Assembly (NCBI RefSeq): GCF_010500615.1
Contig: NZ_JAAGNX010000002.1
Location: 362,990-426,989 of the forward strand
Direction of reading: 5' to 3'
Source of the DNA: Oceanipulchritudo coccoides
GTDB lineage: Bacteria > Verrucomicrobiota > Verrucomicrobiia > Opitutales > Oceanipulchritudinaceae
Length of the DNA: 64,000 nucleotides
In this document: positions 31,958 through 41,540 of the stretch, in pieces
Layout of the letters: the number at the start of each line of letters is the position of its first letter
Numbering within the stretch: the first letter of the stretch is position 1
Notes under the pieces: model-generated
What the model was told of the DNA's origin: nothing
What the model saw: the letters and a program-made list of their open reading frames with translations, nothing else
The model's database searches: none
Position numbers and translations under genes: made by a program

Positions 31958-33202
31958 TCAGGCCTCGTTGACGAGGATTTGTTCCAGGGTTTGACGCTTG
32001 CGGATCACTTTGATGGATCCATCGGTACACAACAGGATTTCCGGGGCCTCCGGAAATGAATTATAGTTTTTGGCGGACATCGCGGAGCAATAGGCACCCG
32101 CCCCGCCAATCAAGGCAAAGTCCCCGATCCGGGCATCCGGAAGATCTCTTGCCGACAGGGCTTCCGGGTCTCCGGGAGCAGGTGTCAGGATATCGCCGGA
32201 TTCACAGCAGTGGCCAACGACAATGACCGGTCGGCGCACCGTACCGGGTTTCGCCTGCAGGAGTTCGATGGGATGCTGGGCCCCATAAAGGGACGGCCGT
32301 AGAATCTCCGTCATACCGGCATCAATTTTTAGAAAGGAATAACCCTCTTCCCCGGTATCGACGATATCCTGCACGCGGGTCAGGAGTGCGCCAGCATTGG
32401 CAATGAGGAAGGTGCCCGGTTCAATTTCAAAATGCAACTTGCGGCCGGTCCTTTCGGCAAAGTCCTCCAGCAGTTGCGCGACAGGCGCCCCGCAGGCCTG
32501 GAGGTCGGTTGAATTTTCCCCCTCAACCCGGGCTACTTTGAATCCTCCCCCAAGGTTGAAATGGGTGACGGTCTCGTATGCCTCCGCCATTCGCAGACTC
32601 AGGCTTGCCGCCCGTTTCCAGACCTCCGGATCGCTCCCTGAACCGATATGCGTGTGGATGCGAAATGCGCACAGGCTAAATTTTTCAAGGATTGCCCGGA
32701 CTTCTTCCACCTTGGCATTCCATATCCCAAAGCTGGAGGCAGGCCCGCCAACGTTGGTGCGGTTGGTTCCGCCCGAGCCAAGGCCAGGATTGAAGCGCAG
32801 GCCGACCTGAGTCCCAGGAAGGGCTTTCCCGTAAGTCTCGAGCTGGTTTAATGAGCAGGCATTCACGGACATGCCTTGCTGAACCAGCTCTACAAAATTC
32901 ACTGGAAGTTCCTGCGTGCTGAGTGAGATCTTGCTGGCGTCGATACCGGCGGCCAACAAGCGTTCCGCCTCATAACCACTGCTGGCATCGAAATGGAGTC
33001 CCTTGTCCGAGAAGAGGCGCAGGATGGCTCGTGTCGGGGCCGCCTTCATGGCATAGCGAACAGTCAACCCGAACGGGGCCGGAATAGTGAGGGCTGCTTC
33101 CGCCTGTGCCTTTAATTGAGCTTCATCATAGACAAAGACGGGTGTTCCTGTGCTTGCGGCGATGCGCGTGGCTGTCTGGTAATTTATCATCGGGTCTCGC
33201 AT
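31958..33202 (-). CDS. Diaminopimelate decarboxylase family protein
   Basis: Fold-type III PLP decarboxylase, 414 residues. PLP lysine K53 in VRYAMKAAPTRAIL; HFDASSGYEAERLLAAGI; HTHIGSG; the phosphate-binding FNLGGGFKVAR; EPGTFLIANAGALL; and the substrate-site CCESGDILTP, close to the GPxCESGD of LysA. The Arg or Lys that binds the meso-diaminopimelate carboxylate cannot be assigned by eye, so a role in lysine synthesis (LysA) is probable but decarboxylation of ornithine/arginine or a carboxynorspermidine-type substrate is not excluded. ATG at 33202 or 33190. Same strand as the SDR (24 bp) and the PLP enzyme (16 bp). Confidence 0.8.
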   Translation of the reverse strand: MRDPMINYQTATRIAASTGTPVFVYDEAQLKAQAEAALTIPAPFGLTVRYAMKAAPTRAILRLFSDKGLHFDASSGYEAERLLAAGIDASKISLSTQELPVNFVELVQQGMSVNACSLNQLETYGKALPGTQVGLRFNPGLGSGGTNRTNVGGPASSFGIWNAKVEEVRAILEKFSLCAFRIHTHIGSGSDPEVWKRAASLSLRMAEAYETVTHFNLGGGFKVARVEGENSTDLQACGAPVAQLLEDFAERTGRKLHFEIEPGTFLIANAGALLTRVQDIVDTGEEGYSFLKIDAGMTEILRPSLYGAQHPIELLQAKPGTVRRPVIVVGHCCESGDILTPAPGDPEALSARDLPDARIGDFALIGGAGAYCSAMSAKNYNSFPEAPEILLCTDGSIKVIRKRQTLEQILVNEA

Positions 33203-33226
33203 TTATCGCCATCTATTGAGGCAAGC

Positions 33227-34057
33227 TCACTTCGAAGGCAACTTGTAATAGCTGCGAATTGCCCGCAATAGGCAGGAAACGGGAAGGACTCGAAGGCCCA
33301 TCGGGGCAACCCATTTTTGGAAGAATCCACCGCTGCGGACAACACTGCTTTTTCCCTTCGCGATCGCCCGGATCATGTCGGAGGCCGCCAAGCTGGCTTC
33401 CGGGGCCGCCTGAAGATGCCTCTCAAATTGTTCCCATGCGCGCAGTTCACTTGTTTCCAGACTTTCCGGTCGCGACATGTTTTCATTGAAGGCTGTCCGG
33501 AAATCTCCCGCCTGAAAATCAATGAAGGCAAGGCCTGTTCCGTGCTCGCTGGTGATCAGGCTCTGCGTGAAGGCACTTAAACCCGCTTTGCCGGCGGTGT
33601 AAGTCGCCATGAAAGGGAGCGGAAAACAGGCGGCCAGCGAACTGACATTGAGGATGCAGCCCTTGCCGCGCTTGCGCATTCCCGGGAGAACCGCCCGCGT
33701 CAGTTGGATCGGGGTGTGCAAGAGTAACTGGACCTGCTTCTCCACGGATTCCCCATCGCCAGCCGTCAGGTTTCCAAAGCTGGACCAGCCCGCGTTGTTG
33801 ATCAGGATGTCTATCTGCTCCAGCACATCGCGGTTGTCCTCGATGAAAGTCTGCATTCCTTCGGCCGTTCCGCCTTCCAGCTTCAGCCAACGGAGGCCGT
33901 CCGGCCCGGCAGTGTATTCCGGATCCCTCGTTGTGCCATACACTTCAAGGCCTTCCTCCAGAAGCTGCTTTGTCACCGCTTGCCCAATCCCGGAGGAGGC
34001 GCCAGTCACCAGGACATTCTGGAAACGGGCTTTCAGTGCGTGCATTTCCTTCGGCAT
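33227..34057 (-). CDS. Short-chain dehydrogenase/reductase
   Basis: Classical SDR of 276 residues. Cofactor loop TGASSGIG near the N-terminus, INNAG, the catalytic Ser in LNVSSLAA and YTAGK holding Tyr and Lys. An Arg after strand 2 (YGTTRDPE) suggests NADP(H). The C-terminal 30 residues (WVAPMGLRVLPVSCLLRAIRSYYKL) are hydrophobic and basic and may touch the membrane. ATG at 34057 is preferred; an upstream in-frame TTG at 34102 exists. Substrate unknown. Probably first gene of the minus-strand run ending in gatB. Confidence 0.85.
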   Translation of the reverse strand: MPKEMHALKARFQNVLVTGASSGIGQAVTKQLLEEGLEVYGTTRDPEYTAGPDGLRWLKLEGGTAEGMQTFIEDNRDVLEQIDILINNAGWSSFGNLTAGDGESVEKQVQLLLHTPIQLTRAVLPGMRKRGKGCILNVSSLAACFPLPFMATYTAGKAGLSAFTQSLITSEHGTGLAFIDFQAGDFRTAFNENMSRPESLETSELRAWEQFERHLQAAPEASLAASDMIRAIAKGKSSVVRSGGFFQKWVAPMGLRVLPVSCLLRAIRSYYKLPSK

Positions 34058-34279
34058 GGTCAGTAAATTTTGCCCTGACACTCCTTCGTGGCAAGCCTTC
34101 AACCGTTAATTCAGGCAGCAGGGGGAGCCCGTGCTTGCATTAGAGGTGCTTAACGGCCACAAAAACACACCTTATACCCCTGCGCCCCATCTAGCCCCTG
34201 TCCTTAAATCCTTTACTGTATAACCATTGCTTATTATCCCCAATCCCAATATTTAAGAATACTTTTTAATAATCAGGAA

Positions 34280-35026
34280 ATGAGTTCATTAGGAAAAAAA
34301 TACATCATGGCCCTCAGCGGACTGGTCCTCGTCGGATTTGTCATTGGCCACATGGTGGGGAACCTGCAGATGTTTCTCCACCCAGACTGGATCAACGAGT
34401 ATGCGTACAAGCTGCAAAACCTGCCCTACGGGTTGCTCTGGGTCGTACGGTTGGTCCTCCTGGTCTGTGTGATTGCCCACATTGTGACGGCTATTCTGCT
34501 TGTCGTGGAAAACAAGCGGGCGCGTCCGGCGGGCTACGTGGAGAAGGCCCATCTTCAGGCGAGTTTTGCCAGTCGGACGATGCGTTACAGCGGGACGATC
34601 CTTCTGGTCTTCATCGTGTTCCATATCATGCATTTCACGGTGCAGAACATCCATCCGGAATTCAAGGAGCTGGAAACACAGCTCGAGGGAGTGGGGACCA
34701 TGCACCACGTAAATGACAAACTGACGGCGATCGGTAAGACGCACGTGCACGACGTCTACAGCATGGTGGTCCACGGATTTGGACCGCGGTTCTGGTATGT
34801 CTCCGTTTTTTATATTATCTCGATGGCCCTTCTCTGCTTCCACCTGATGCATGGTATCAGCAGTATGTTCCAGAGTCTGGGTCTGCGTAACGCGGCTTGG
34901 CGGGTGCGTCTCGACCGGATTGCCCTAGCCCTGGCCATTGTGGTCTTTATCGGCTTCGCCTCCATCCCGGTGGCCAGCCTGACGGGCATACTTGAGCCCA
35001 TCACGCCACTCATAGCCACTCATTGA
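34280..35026 (+). CDS. sdhC: Succinate dehydrogenase cytochrome b558 subunit
   Basis: Membrane anchor of succinate:quinone oxidoreductase (or fumarate reductase), 248 residues with five hydrophobic segments, the single large b558-type subunit found in Bacteroidota/Chlamydiae-like enzymes. Candidate haem ligand histidines lie in [31 protein letters not shown] and [12 protein letters not shown]. Start ATG follows AGGA closely. It is separated from the divergent SDR by 222 bp without coding sequence. No sdhD is needed in this type, and none is present. Confidence 0.93.
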   Translation: MSSLGKKYIMALSGLVLVGFVIGHMVGNLQMFLHPDWINEYAYKLQNLPYGLLWVVRLVLLVCVIAHIVTAILLVVENKRARPAGYVEKAHLQASFASRTMRYSGTILLVFIVFHIMHFTVQNIHPEFKELETQLEGVGTMHHVNDKLTAIGKTHVHDVYSMVVHGFGPRFWYVSVFYIISMALLCFHLMHGISSMFQSLGLRNAAWRVRLDRIALALAIVVFIGFASIPVASLTGILEPITPLIATH

Positions 35027-35043
35027 GTAACGAGGAATTTATC

Positions 35044-36990
35044 ATGAATTTGGAATCAAAAATCCCCGAGGGTCCGGTTGCGGAAAAGTGGACCAACGCA
35101 AAATTTAATTACAAGCTGGTTAATCCCGCCAACAAGCGCAAATACAGCGTGATTGTTGTGGGAAGCGGGCTTGCCGGTGGAGCCGCTGCGGCGACGCTTG
35201 GCGAACTCGGCTATCAGGTGAAGTGTTTCTGCTATCAGGACAGTCCCAGGCGGGCGCACTCCATTGCCGCCCAAGGCGGTATAAATGCCGCCAAGAACTA
35301 CCAGAACGACGGCGACAGCGTGTATCGGCTTTTCTACGACACAGTCAAGGGAGGAGACTTCCGGAGCCGTGAAGCCAATGTGCACCGTCTGGCTGAGGTC
35401 TCGAGCAACATCATCGACCAGTGTGTCGCGCAAGGTGTGCCCTTTGCCCGCGAATACGGAGGCATGCTTGCCAACCGTTCCTTCGGCGGCGCGCAAGTGA
35501 GCCGTACCTTTTATGCCCGTGGCCAGACCGGACAGCAGCTGCTGCTTGGGGCATACCAGAGCTTGAGTCGCCAGATCGGTCTTGGCCAGGTCAAGATGTA
35601 CAACCGCCATGAGATGCTGGACGTGGTTCTGGTCGATGGTGAAGCCAAGGGGATCATCACGCGAAACCTGGTCACAGGTAAGATTGATCGTTGGGCCGCG
35701 GACGCTGTGGTGCTGGCAACCGGCGGTTACTCGACGGTGTTCTTCCTTTCCACAAATGCTGCTGGTTGTAACGTGACCGCGGCTTGGCGCGCGCATCGTC
35801 GTGGAGCAGGCTTTGCCAACCCCTGCTATACGCAGATCCACCCGACCTGTATTCCGCAGGAAGGTGAACATCAGTCAAAATTGACGCTCATGTCTGAGTC
35901 GCTTCGCAATGATGGGCGTGTCTGGGTTCCCAAAACCCGGGAGATGGCCGCCAAGGTCCGCGACGGTGAGATCAAGCCGTCCGAAGTTCCCGAAGATGAA
36001 CGCGATTATTTCCTCGAGCGGAAGTATCCAAGCTTTGGCAACCTGGCACCGCGTGACATTTCAAGCCGTGCTGCCAAGGAAGCCTGCGATGACGGACGCG
36101 GTGTCGCAAAGACCGGGTATGGCGTTTTCCTCGATTTTGCGGATGCCATTAATCGCCTCGGCAAAGACGTGATCGCGGAGCGCTACGGCAATCTTTTCGA
36201 CATGTATGAGAATATCATGGGCGCCAACGCCTATGAGCAACCCATGCAGATTTATCCTGCTCCACACTATACGATGGGCGGACTCTGGGTTGATTACAAC
36301 CTGATGACTTCCATTCCGGGTCTGTTCGCCACGGGCGAGTGCAATTTCTCCGACCATGGGGCGAATCGACTTGGGGCATCGGCGCTGATGCAGGGGCTTG
36401 CAGACGGGTATTTCATTACCCCATATGTGATCGGCAATTACCTTGCTTCCCAAGTGCCTCTGAGCAAAGCCGGCAAGACGGACGTAAACTCAGCACCTTT
36501 TGTGGAAACTGAGGCGGCCGTGAAGGAGAAGATCGATAAGATGGTTTCCATTCAAGGAAAGACCAGTCCGCGAAGTATCCACATTGAGTTGGGCAAGATC
36601 ATGCTCGACAAGTGCGGCATGGCGAGGAACGAAGCTGGCCTGAAAGAAGCTATCCAGAAAATCCGTGAACTTCGGAAAAAATTCTGGGAAGACGTGAAGA
36701 TTCCTGGCGGGCCCGAGGAATTGAATATCGAGCTGGAGCGTGCGGGCCGGGTAGCCGACCATCTTGAGTTTGCCGAGCTGATGTGCTACGACGCCTTGGA
36801 CCGTGATGAATCATGTGGCGGTCACTTCCGCGAGGAACACCAGACTCAAGAGGGGGAAGCCGTCCGCGATGATGAAAATTACGCCAATGTTTCCGTCTGG
36901 GAGTTCAAGGGATTGGAAAATCCTCCCGCAAAGCATGTTGAGCCTCTTTCCTTCGAGAATGTCCACCTCGGTATACGCAGTTACAAATAA
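35044..36990 (+). CDS. sdhA: Succinate dehydrogenase flavoprotein subunit
   Basis: 648-residue FAD subunit that oxidises succinate to fumarate. Dinucleotide loop [20 protein letters not shown]; the covalent-FAD histidine in [17 protein letters not shown]; substrate-site HPTCIP and [30 protein letters not shown]. The C-terminal domain is of the long form shared with Bacteroidota enzymes. ATG at 35044 is chosen since GAGG lies about 10 bases upstream; an in-frame TTG at 35023 would overlap sdhC. Lies 17 bp after sdhC. Confidence 0.96.
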   Translation: MNLESKIPEGPVAEKWTNAKFNYKLVNPANKRKYSVIVVGSGLAGGAAAATLGELGYQVKCFCYQDSPRRAHSIAAQGGINAAKNYQNDGDSVYRLFYDTVKGGDFRSREANVHRLAEVSSNIIDQCVAQGVPFAREYGGMLANRSFGGAQVSRTFYARGQTGQQLLLGAYQSLSRQIGLGQVKMYNRHEMLDVVLVDGEAKGIITRNLVTGKIDRWAADAVVLATGGYSTVFFLSTNAAGCNVTAAWRAHRRGAGFANPCYTQIHPTCIPQEGEHQSKLTLMSESLRNDGRVWVPKTREMAAKVRDGEIKPSEVPEDERDYFLERKYPSFGNLAPRDISSRAAKEACDDGRGVAKTGYGVFLDFADAINRLGKDVIAERYGNLFDMYENIMGANAYEQPMQIYPAPHYTMGGLWVDYNLMTSIPGLFATGECNFSDHGANRLGASALMQGLADGYFITPYVIGNYLASQVPLSKAGKTDVNSAPFVETEAAVKEKIDKMVSIQGKTSPRSIHIELGKIMLDKCGMARNEAGLKEAIQKIRELRKKFWEDVKIPGGPEELNIELERAGRVADHLEFAELMCYDALDRDESCGGHFREEHQTQEGEAVRDDENYANVSVWEFKGLENPPAKHVEPLSFENVHLGIRSYK

Positions 36991-37025
36991 GGAACTTTCC
37001 GATAATTTAAGAGACAGGAAAAATA

Positions 37026-37802
37026 ATGTCTGAGAAAAACATTCAAATCACCTTGAAAGTGTGGCGTCAAAAGGACGCCTCCGAAACCGGCCAGTTTGAG
37101 ACCTACAAGATGGATGAGGTCTCCACCTCTTCTTCCTTCCTGGAGATGCTTGATTTGTTGAACGAGCAACTGATCGCGGAGGACAAGGATCCTGTGGCTT
37201 TCGACCATGATTGCCGTGAGGGTATCTGCGGGATGTGTTCCCTCGTAATCAATGGTATTCCCCACGGTAAGAATGCCTTGCAGACGACCTGCCAGTTGCA
37301 CATGCGCAGTTTCAGCAATGGGGATACGATCACGATCGAGCCCTACCGCTCAAAGCCTTTCCCGGTGATGAGGGACCTCGTCGTTGACCGGACTCCGCTT
37401 GATACGATCATGCAGGCGGGCGGATTTGTTGATCAGCGCGTGGGCGCGGCGCAGGACGCAAACGCCCTTCCGATTTCCAAGGAAATCGCTGACAAGGCGA
37501 TGGATGCAGCGGCCTGTATCGGCTGCGGCGCATGCGTGGCAGTTTGCCCGAATGCGTCGGCCATGCTCTTCACCTCGGCCAAGGTGAGCCAGCTGAACAT
37601 GCTTCCGCAGGGTAAGCCCGAAAAGGACCGCCGCTCACTAAGCATGGTCAACGCCATGGATGGTGCCGGCTTCGGCAACTGTACCAACATCGGTGAGTGT
37701 GAAGCGGCTTGTCCGAAAGGCATCAGCCTCGATTTCATTGCCAAAATGAACCGCGACTACGCGGTGGCCTCCGCGAAGAAGTTTTTTGGGGCAATCGGCT
37801 GA
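37026..37802 (+). CDS. sdhB: Succinate dehydrogenase iron-sulfur subunit
   Basis: 258-residue subunit that carries electrons from FAD to quinone. Cysteine sets: [2Fe-2S] in [18 protein letters not shown] with a later TTCQLHM; a ferredoxin-like block [13 protein letters not shown]; and [14 protein letters not shown]. Long form, as in the b558-type enzymes. It starts 35 bp after sdhA and is followed by a strong terminator at 37865. Confidence 0.96.
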   Translation: MSEKNIQITLKVWRQKDASETGQFETYKMDEVSTSSSFLEMLDLLNEQLIAEDKDPVAFDHDCREGICGMCSLVINGIPHGKNALQTTCQLHMRSFSNGDTITIEPYRSKPFPVMRDLVVDRTPLDTIMQAGGFVDQRVGAAQDANALPISKEIADKAMDAAACIGCGACVAVCPNASAMLFTSAKVSQLNMLPQGKPEKDRRSLSMVNAMDGAGFGNCTNIGECEAACPKGISLDFIAKMNRDYAVASAKKFFGAIG

Positions 37803-37864
37803 GAAGGCTTTCTTGACACGGACCAAGGCACCCCTATCGCTATCAAAATGCGTTTGACGGATTT

Positions 37865-37891
37865 CCGGAAGCGGACCTTCCGGTTCTTTTT
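37865..37891 (+). terminator. Rho-independent terminator of sdhCAB
   Basis: Stem CCGGAAG / CTTCCGG with a 5-nt loop (CGGAC), followed by TTCTTTTT. It lies 62 bp after the sdhB stop and just before rny. The rny transcript must therefore start within or be read through this hairpin; TTGACA at 37813 is the only good -35-like hexamer nearby. Confidence 0.88.
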
Positions 37892-37906
37892 GGATCGGAA
37901 CTGAAT

Positions 37907-39439
37907 ATGGGGTTGATAAGTATCATAGCCGCCTTTGTCGCGGGTCTCCTCTTGGCGGGAGTCCTCGCCCTCCTCGTCTATCAGCGTCGCAAGAAAACTG
38001 ACGAAGCGCTTCTTTCGGAGCGTTGCCGGATTATCGAACGCGAAAAGACCCTCGAAATTGAGGAGTTGAAGCTGCGCGAGGAAATTGCTCTGGAAAAGCG
38101 GCAGGCTGAGGCCGACCGGGAGCTCAAACGACGCGAAATCGAGATTCGTGGTCTTGAAGAAGAGACGGCTGTGGGGGCAAGTGCAGTTGCAAAGGAACGC
38201 GAAAAGCTCGAAAAGCGGCGGTCAGAGCTGGATGAACGCTACGATGTCATTGAGCGATCGGAGGATCGTCTCCGCGAAAATATAGCGGAATATCGCACCC
38301 GCCTCCAGGAAGTGAGCCAGCTGACGGTAGATTCAGCCCGGGAACAATTGCTGGAGCAGGTCCGGCACGATATTCAAGACGAGGTCCGGGAATTGAAAGA
38401 GGAGCTTTTGGGCCGCTCGGAAAAGGAAGTCGAGGCAGAGGCCAAACGGACGCTTATCGCTTGCATGCAAAGGCTGAGCGCGGCCCCGCAGGAGGATATC
38501 ACAGCGACGATTGTGGCGATTCCAAGCGATGATATGAAAGGTCGTATTATCGGCAGGGAAGGGCGTAACATTAAGTCCTTCGAGTCCATGACGGGAACGA
38601 CGCTTTTAATCGATGAGACACCTGACAGCGTCTTGATTTCATCTTTTGACCCGGTTCGCCGGGAGACCGCCCGCCTTGCCCTTGAGGCTCTCATCAAGGA
38701 TGGCCGCATTCACCCGAGCAGTATTGAGGAGGCCGTCAATCGCGCTGAAGAGGAAGTCAAGCAGAGCGTTGTTGACAGTGGTGAAGATGCCTTGCGCCGT
38801 CTCCGGCTCAATCGCATGCACCCGGAAATTGTATCTTGTCTGGGAAAATTGAGATTTCGTCTCTCGAATAATCAGAACTCACTCGAGCACTCCGTCGAGG
38901 TGGCTAATCTATGTGCCTTAATTGCTTCAGAGCTCGGGCTGGATACCGAACTGGCCAAGCGAAGTGGCCTCCTCCATGATATTGGAAAAGTCCTTGATCA
39001 GGATCATGAAGGCAGCCATGCCCTTGCCGGCAGCTATCTCCTGAAACGTCTAGGGACCGAAGATCCGAAGGTGGTCAATGCGGTTGCTGCACACCACAGT
39101 GAAGTCCCTGCAGAAAGCCCATATGTGGCCCTTGTGATGATCGCTGACAGCCTTAGCGCCACACGACCGGGGGTCCGTGCCGACAGCCTGGATGGATATC
39201 TTCACCGGGTACGCAGCCTCGAGGAAATTGCCCAGTCCATGGAAGGGGTCTCCGAGGCCTATGCCATCCAGGCCGGGCGTGAAATCCGTGTGATTGTCTC
39301 CCCGGGTTCCGTCAGTGAAGCGGACGCCGGCTTGCTCGCGCGGAATATTCGTCGCCGCATTGAGGACGAGCTCCAGTATCCGGGAACCATCAAGGTCACC
39401 GTCATCCGTGAGCAGCGGTTTTCGGAAACCGCACAATAA
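37907..39439 (+). CDS. rny: Ribonuclease Y
   Basis: Membrane-bound endoribonuclease that starts mRNA decay, 510 residues. N-terminal membrane helix (ISIIAAFVAGLLLAGVLALLVY), a long charged coiled coil (about 30-195), the KH domain with GRIIGREGRNIKSFESMTG, and the HD domain with SLEHSVEVANLCALIA, RSGLLHDIGKVLDQ and AHHSEV giving the metal ligands. Length matches the family. Start ATG at 37907 is 15 bp after the U-tract of the sdh terminator; a GGAUCGGAAC stretch upstream gives only a weak ribosome binding site. Confidence 0.95.
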   Translation: MGLISIIAAFVAGLLLAGVLALLVYQRRKKTDEALLSERCRIIEREKTLEIEELKLREEIALEKRQAEADRELKRREIEIRGLEEETAVGASAVAKEREKLEKRRSELDERYDVIERSEDRLRENIAEYRTRLQEVSQLTVDSAREQLLEQVRHDIQDEVRELKEELLGRSEKEVEAEAKRTLIACMQRLSAAPQEDITATIVAIPSDDMKGRIIGREGRNIKSFESMTGTTLLIDETPDSVLISSFDPVRRETARLALEALIKDGRIHPSSIEEAVNRAEEEVKQSVVDSGEDALRRLRLNRMHPEIVSCLGKLRFRLSNNQNSLEHSVEVANLCALIASELGLDTELAKRSGLLHDIGKVLDQDHEGSHALAGSYLLKRLGTEDPKVVNAVAAHHSEVPAESPYVALVMIADSLSATRPGVRADSLDGYLHRVRSLEEIAQSMEGVSEAYAIQAGREIRVIVSPGSVSEADAGLLARNIRRRIEDELQYPGTIKVTVIREQRFSETAQ

Positions 39440-39514
39440 AGACCGGGTCTTCAGCTCAAATTTGACCAGTTTACCATCCTGACAGGGACCAAATTTCCTG
39501 TTTTCCTCAGCTAT

Positions 39515-39634
39515 ATGCGAAAGCGAGCAAAACGTGAGGAGGAGGCCTTCCAAATGGCTCCAATGATCGAAATTGTGTTTCTGCAGCTTTTTTCGACTCT
39601 TTCTGTACGGATGAATCCCTATTTCGGGATATAG
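39515..39634 (+). pseudogene. Truncated exbD-like remnant (5' end only)
   Basis: A 39-codon frame whose first 25 residues copy the start of the intact exbD gene at 41130. Remnant: MRKRAKREEEAFQMAPMIEI then VFLQL. Intact: MRKRTRRQEEPFQMAPMIDM then VFLLL. The DNA match covers about 75 bp and stops abruptly in the membrane segment; the frame then runs into the 3' end of the opposite-strand HAF gene and ends. The essential Asp of the ExbD/TolR membrane helix is Glu here. It cannot be functional as a proton-channel subunit. Too short to be called from length alone; the call rests on the match to 41130. Confidence 0.65.
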
Positions 39635-40920
39635 ACCCATGCGCCGTTCTCGGTGACATTCTCGCCGGGGCAATAGAGCCAGTGGTTCATGTCCACGCTC
39701 CAGACCCAGGGATCGTTTTCCACCCAGAGCCAGCTGAGCCATGGAGTGGTGTCGCAGTAGCCGTCAACCCGAACTTCAAATGGACCGAAATTTGCCCTGC
39801 CCGATTCCAGTATTTGCAAACGGAATGTAGAGGTCTCATAATTAGCCCCAGCATCTCTAGACGCTAGGCCAACAACGGTACTTCCATCCCCACTTATGGC
39901 AGTTGCTGAAAGATTAAACCCTTGTCGGTTAATCCCATAAGAGTCGACAAATTGATTCAGTGCTATGGGTTGCCAATCCATCATTTCTGTTGTGTATTGG
40001 CTACCAGTGTCACTGACCAAAAGCATGGATTTCATATCTCGTGAAATGTCGAGAAAGCGGAGTTGACCAGTATTTTCAAAGAGAATTTCAGGATGGCCAT
40101 TTTTCCACATCATGAATTTGGACGGTCTATTGTCATCTCCCACAAGCCCAAGGATTAGAGAACCATCATCAGAAACCGCCCTTGCGAAATGTGCCTCCGT
40201 TTCGTATCCTGGTAGTTTCGGTAAAATGCTGACTTTATAATTTATCCACTGAACTGGGATATATTGATTACCTCCCGTGTTGTCTGCACCCACTATGACT
40301 GAACCATTTGAGGAAACATCATAAGCGTTGCTTTCTCTTTCGCCAAGGTCTGAAAAGCCCAACCCCATTAAGACTGTGCCGGTACGGCCTGGTTTCCAGC
40401 AGCAGGCTTCTTTGATATAGGTGTCACCGTAATAGGCAGACCCTACTGTAATACTTCCATCACCAGAAACAGCTTCTATTAAAAAACGATTTTCCCCCCA
40501 ATGAGGCAACTCCGATCGAACCCATCCTTCTCCTGTAGTGAAACTCCATTTACTCCCAAATCTGAATCCGGATCCTAATTCCGCAACAATATGGGCACAA
40601 TCGTCAGTTATAATAGGTGTACACCGACCAATTTCAGGCAAGAGAGTATAAACACCGTTTTCCCAGATAAAGATCGAGTATTCATCGTCGGCATCGTCGG
40701 AGATCATGTTGTATTCGTATAATCCGCCGACAATAATTGAACCATCTGAAGAAACATCTGTTGTTATTATGGCAGCAGACGACTCATAATACCCTGGCGG
40801 AGTCCCAAGAAATTCAAGTGTTACCATCTTTTCGGCTAGCAATCCATTAGCAAAATATGCACTGAGAATAAACAGTATTACTACACATACCCAGTCGCCG
40901 CAGCAATTTCTCCGTTTCAT
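39619..40920 (-). CDS. Exported HAF-repeat protein with Trp-rich C-terminal tail
   Basis: 433 residues: signal peptide (VCVVILFILSAYFANGLLA), then about seven HAF-type beta-propeller repeats with the core VSSDGSIIVGG, VSGDGSITVGS, VSSNGSVIVGA, VSDDGSLILGL and ISGDGSTVVGL. The last 50 residues (TTPWLSWLWVENDPWVW, NHWLYCPGE, ENGAWVYIPK) are a Trp-rich module also seen at 8061-9554. It has a full Shine-Dalgarno AAGGAGGG before ATG and a near-consensus promoter, both stronger than those of its neighbours. Codon and base use look more A/T-rich than the flanks. It separates a broken exbD copy from the intact one, so it may be an insertion. Function unknown; extracellular or outer-membrane location expected. 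Confidence 0.78.
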   Translation of the reverse strand: MKRRNCCGDWVCVVILFILSAYFANGLLAEKMVTLEFLGTPPGYYESSAAIITTDVSSDGSIIVGGLYEYNMISDDADDEYSIFIWENGVYTLLPEIGRCTPIITDDCAHIVAELGSGFRFGSKWSFTTGEGWVRSELPHWGENRFLIEAVSGDGSITVGSAYYGDTYIKEACCWKPGRTGTVLMGLGFSDLGERESNAYDVSSNGSVIVGADNTGGNQYIPVQWINYKVSILPKLPGYETEAHFARAVSDDGSLILGLVGDDNRPSKFMMWKNGHPEILFENTGQLRFLDISRDMKSMLLVSDTGSQYTTEMMDWQPIALNQFVDSYGINRQGFNLSATAISGDGSTVVGLASRDAGANYETSTFRLQILESGRANFGPFEVRVDGYCDTTPWLSWLWVENDPWVWSVDMNHWLYCPGENVTENGAWVYIPK

Positions 40921-40973
40921 TATCCCTCCTTCGTTGAGATTTCCTGTAAATCCTGCTTCAGGGGGAGTACTCC

Positions 40974-41002
40974 TTAATAAAATTCAGAACCAGTTTTGTC
41001 AA
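40974..41002 (-). promoter_or_regulatory. Sigma-70-type promoter of the HAF-repeat gene
   Basis: On the minus strand TTGACA (-35, 40997-41002), a 17-bp spacer and TATTAA (-10, 40974-40979), 54 bp before the start codon at 40920. Confidence 0.7.
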
Positions 41003-41129
41003 AAGTAGAGATTCTTTACATCGAAAAATAAGACCGACTGATTTTGCTAATTAGTGAGTTGGGCTGCTTACCCAAATTCAGGTAAAAGAAAGCCTTTTTT
41101 GATCGCCCGCCGGTCACCAAGGTGGATGC

Positions 41130-41531
41130 ATGCGTAAACGAACCCGACGCCAGGAGGAGCCCTTCCAAATGGCTCCTATGATCGACATGGTGTTTCTGCT
41201 GCTGGTATTTTTCATGACGGTGAGCACGCTTGCCAAGGATTCCCGTCCAGAGACAAGCCTTCCTGTTTCGGAGACGGCACAAGTCCCCGCTGAGGCACCA
41301 CCAAGGGATGTTCTCACGCTTATTCCGGATGCCGACTCGAGCAGGATATTCTGGTACAACAAGCAGGTTGATGGCAAAGCTTTGGAGGGCCTGCTTGAGA
41401 AGAGAGGCGAGGGGAGCGAGCTGCTCCTGCGCGGTCCCCCTTCGCTTCCCTGGAAGTTCTGGAAGGAGATATTCGAGGAAATTCGTACGGCTGGTGCGGA
41501 TGAGGTGGTCCTGGGAACTTTTGAAAACTGA
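41130..41531 (+). CDS. ExbD/TolR-family biopolymer transport protein
   Basis: 133 residues. Basic N-terminus in the cytoplasm, one membrane helix with the essential proton-path Asp in MAPMIDMVFLLLVFFMTVSTLA, and a periplasmic domain of about 85 residues. Such proteins form a proton-driven motor with ExbB/TolQ/MotA-type partners to energise TonB or Tol. A second exbD lies 9 bp downstream; no exbB or tonB is adjacent. The remnant at 39515 is a partial copy of its 5' end. Confidence 0.88.
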   Translation: MRKRTRRQEEPFQMAPMIDMVFLLLVFFMTVSTLAKDSRPETSLPVSETAQVPAEAPPRDVLTLIPDADSSRIFWYNKQVDGKALEGLLEKRGEGSELLLRGPPSLPWKFWKEIFEEIRTAGADEVVLGTFEN

Positions 41532-41540
41532 GGCATTTGG

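Noticed and set aside
34212-34237. TTTACT and TATTAT upstream of sdhC as a promoter
   Set aside because: Spacing of 14 bp is too short for a sigma-70 promoter; left uncalled although a promoter must lie in this gap.
34289-34852. Long open frame opposite sdhC
   Set aside because: sdhC is certain from its histidines and its operon; the opposite frame has no family pattern.
35056-35871. Long open frame on the minus strand inside sdhA
   Set aside because: sdhA is full length and highly conserved; the reverse frame is a shadow.
39440-39456. Inverted repeat AAGACC/GGTCTT after rny
   Set aside because: Almost no loop and no U run; not a convincing terminator.
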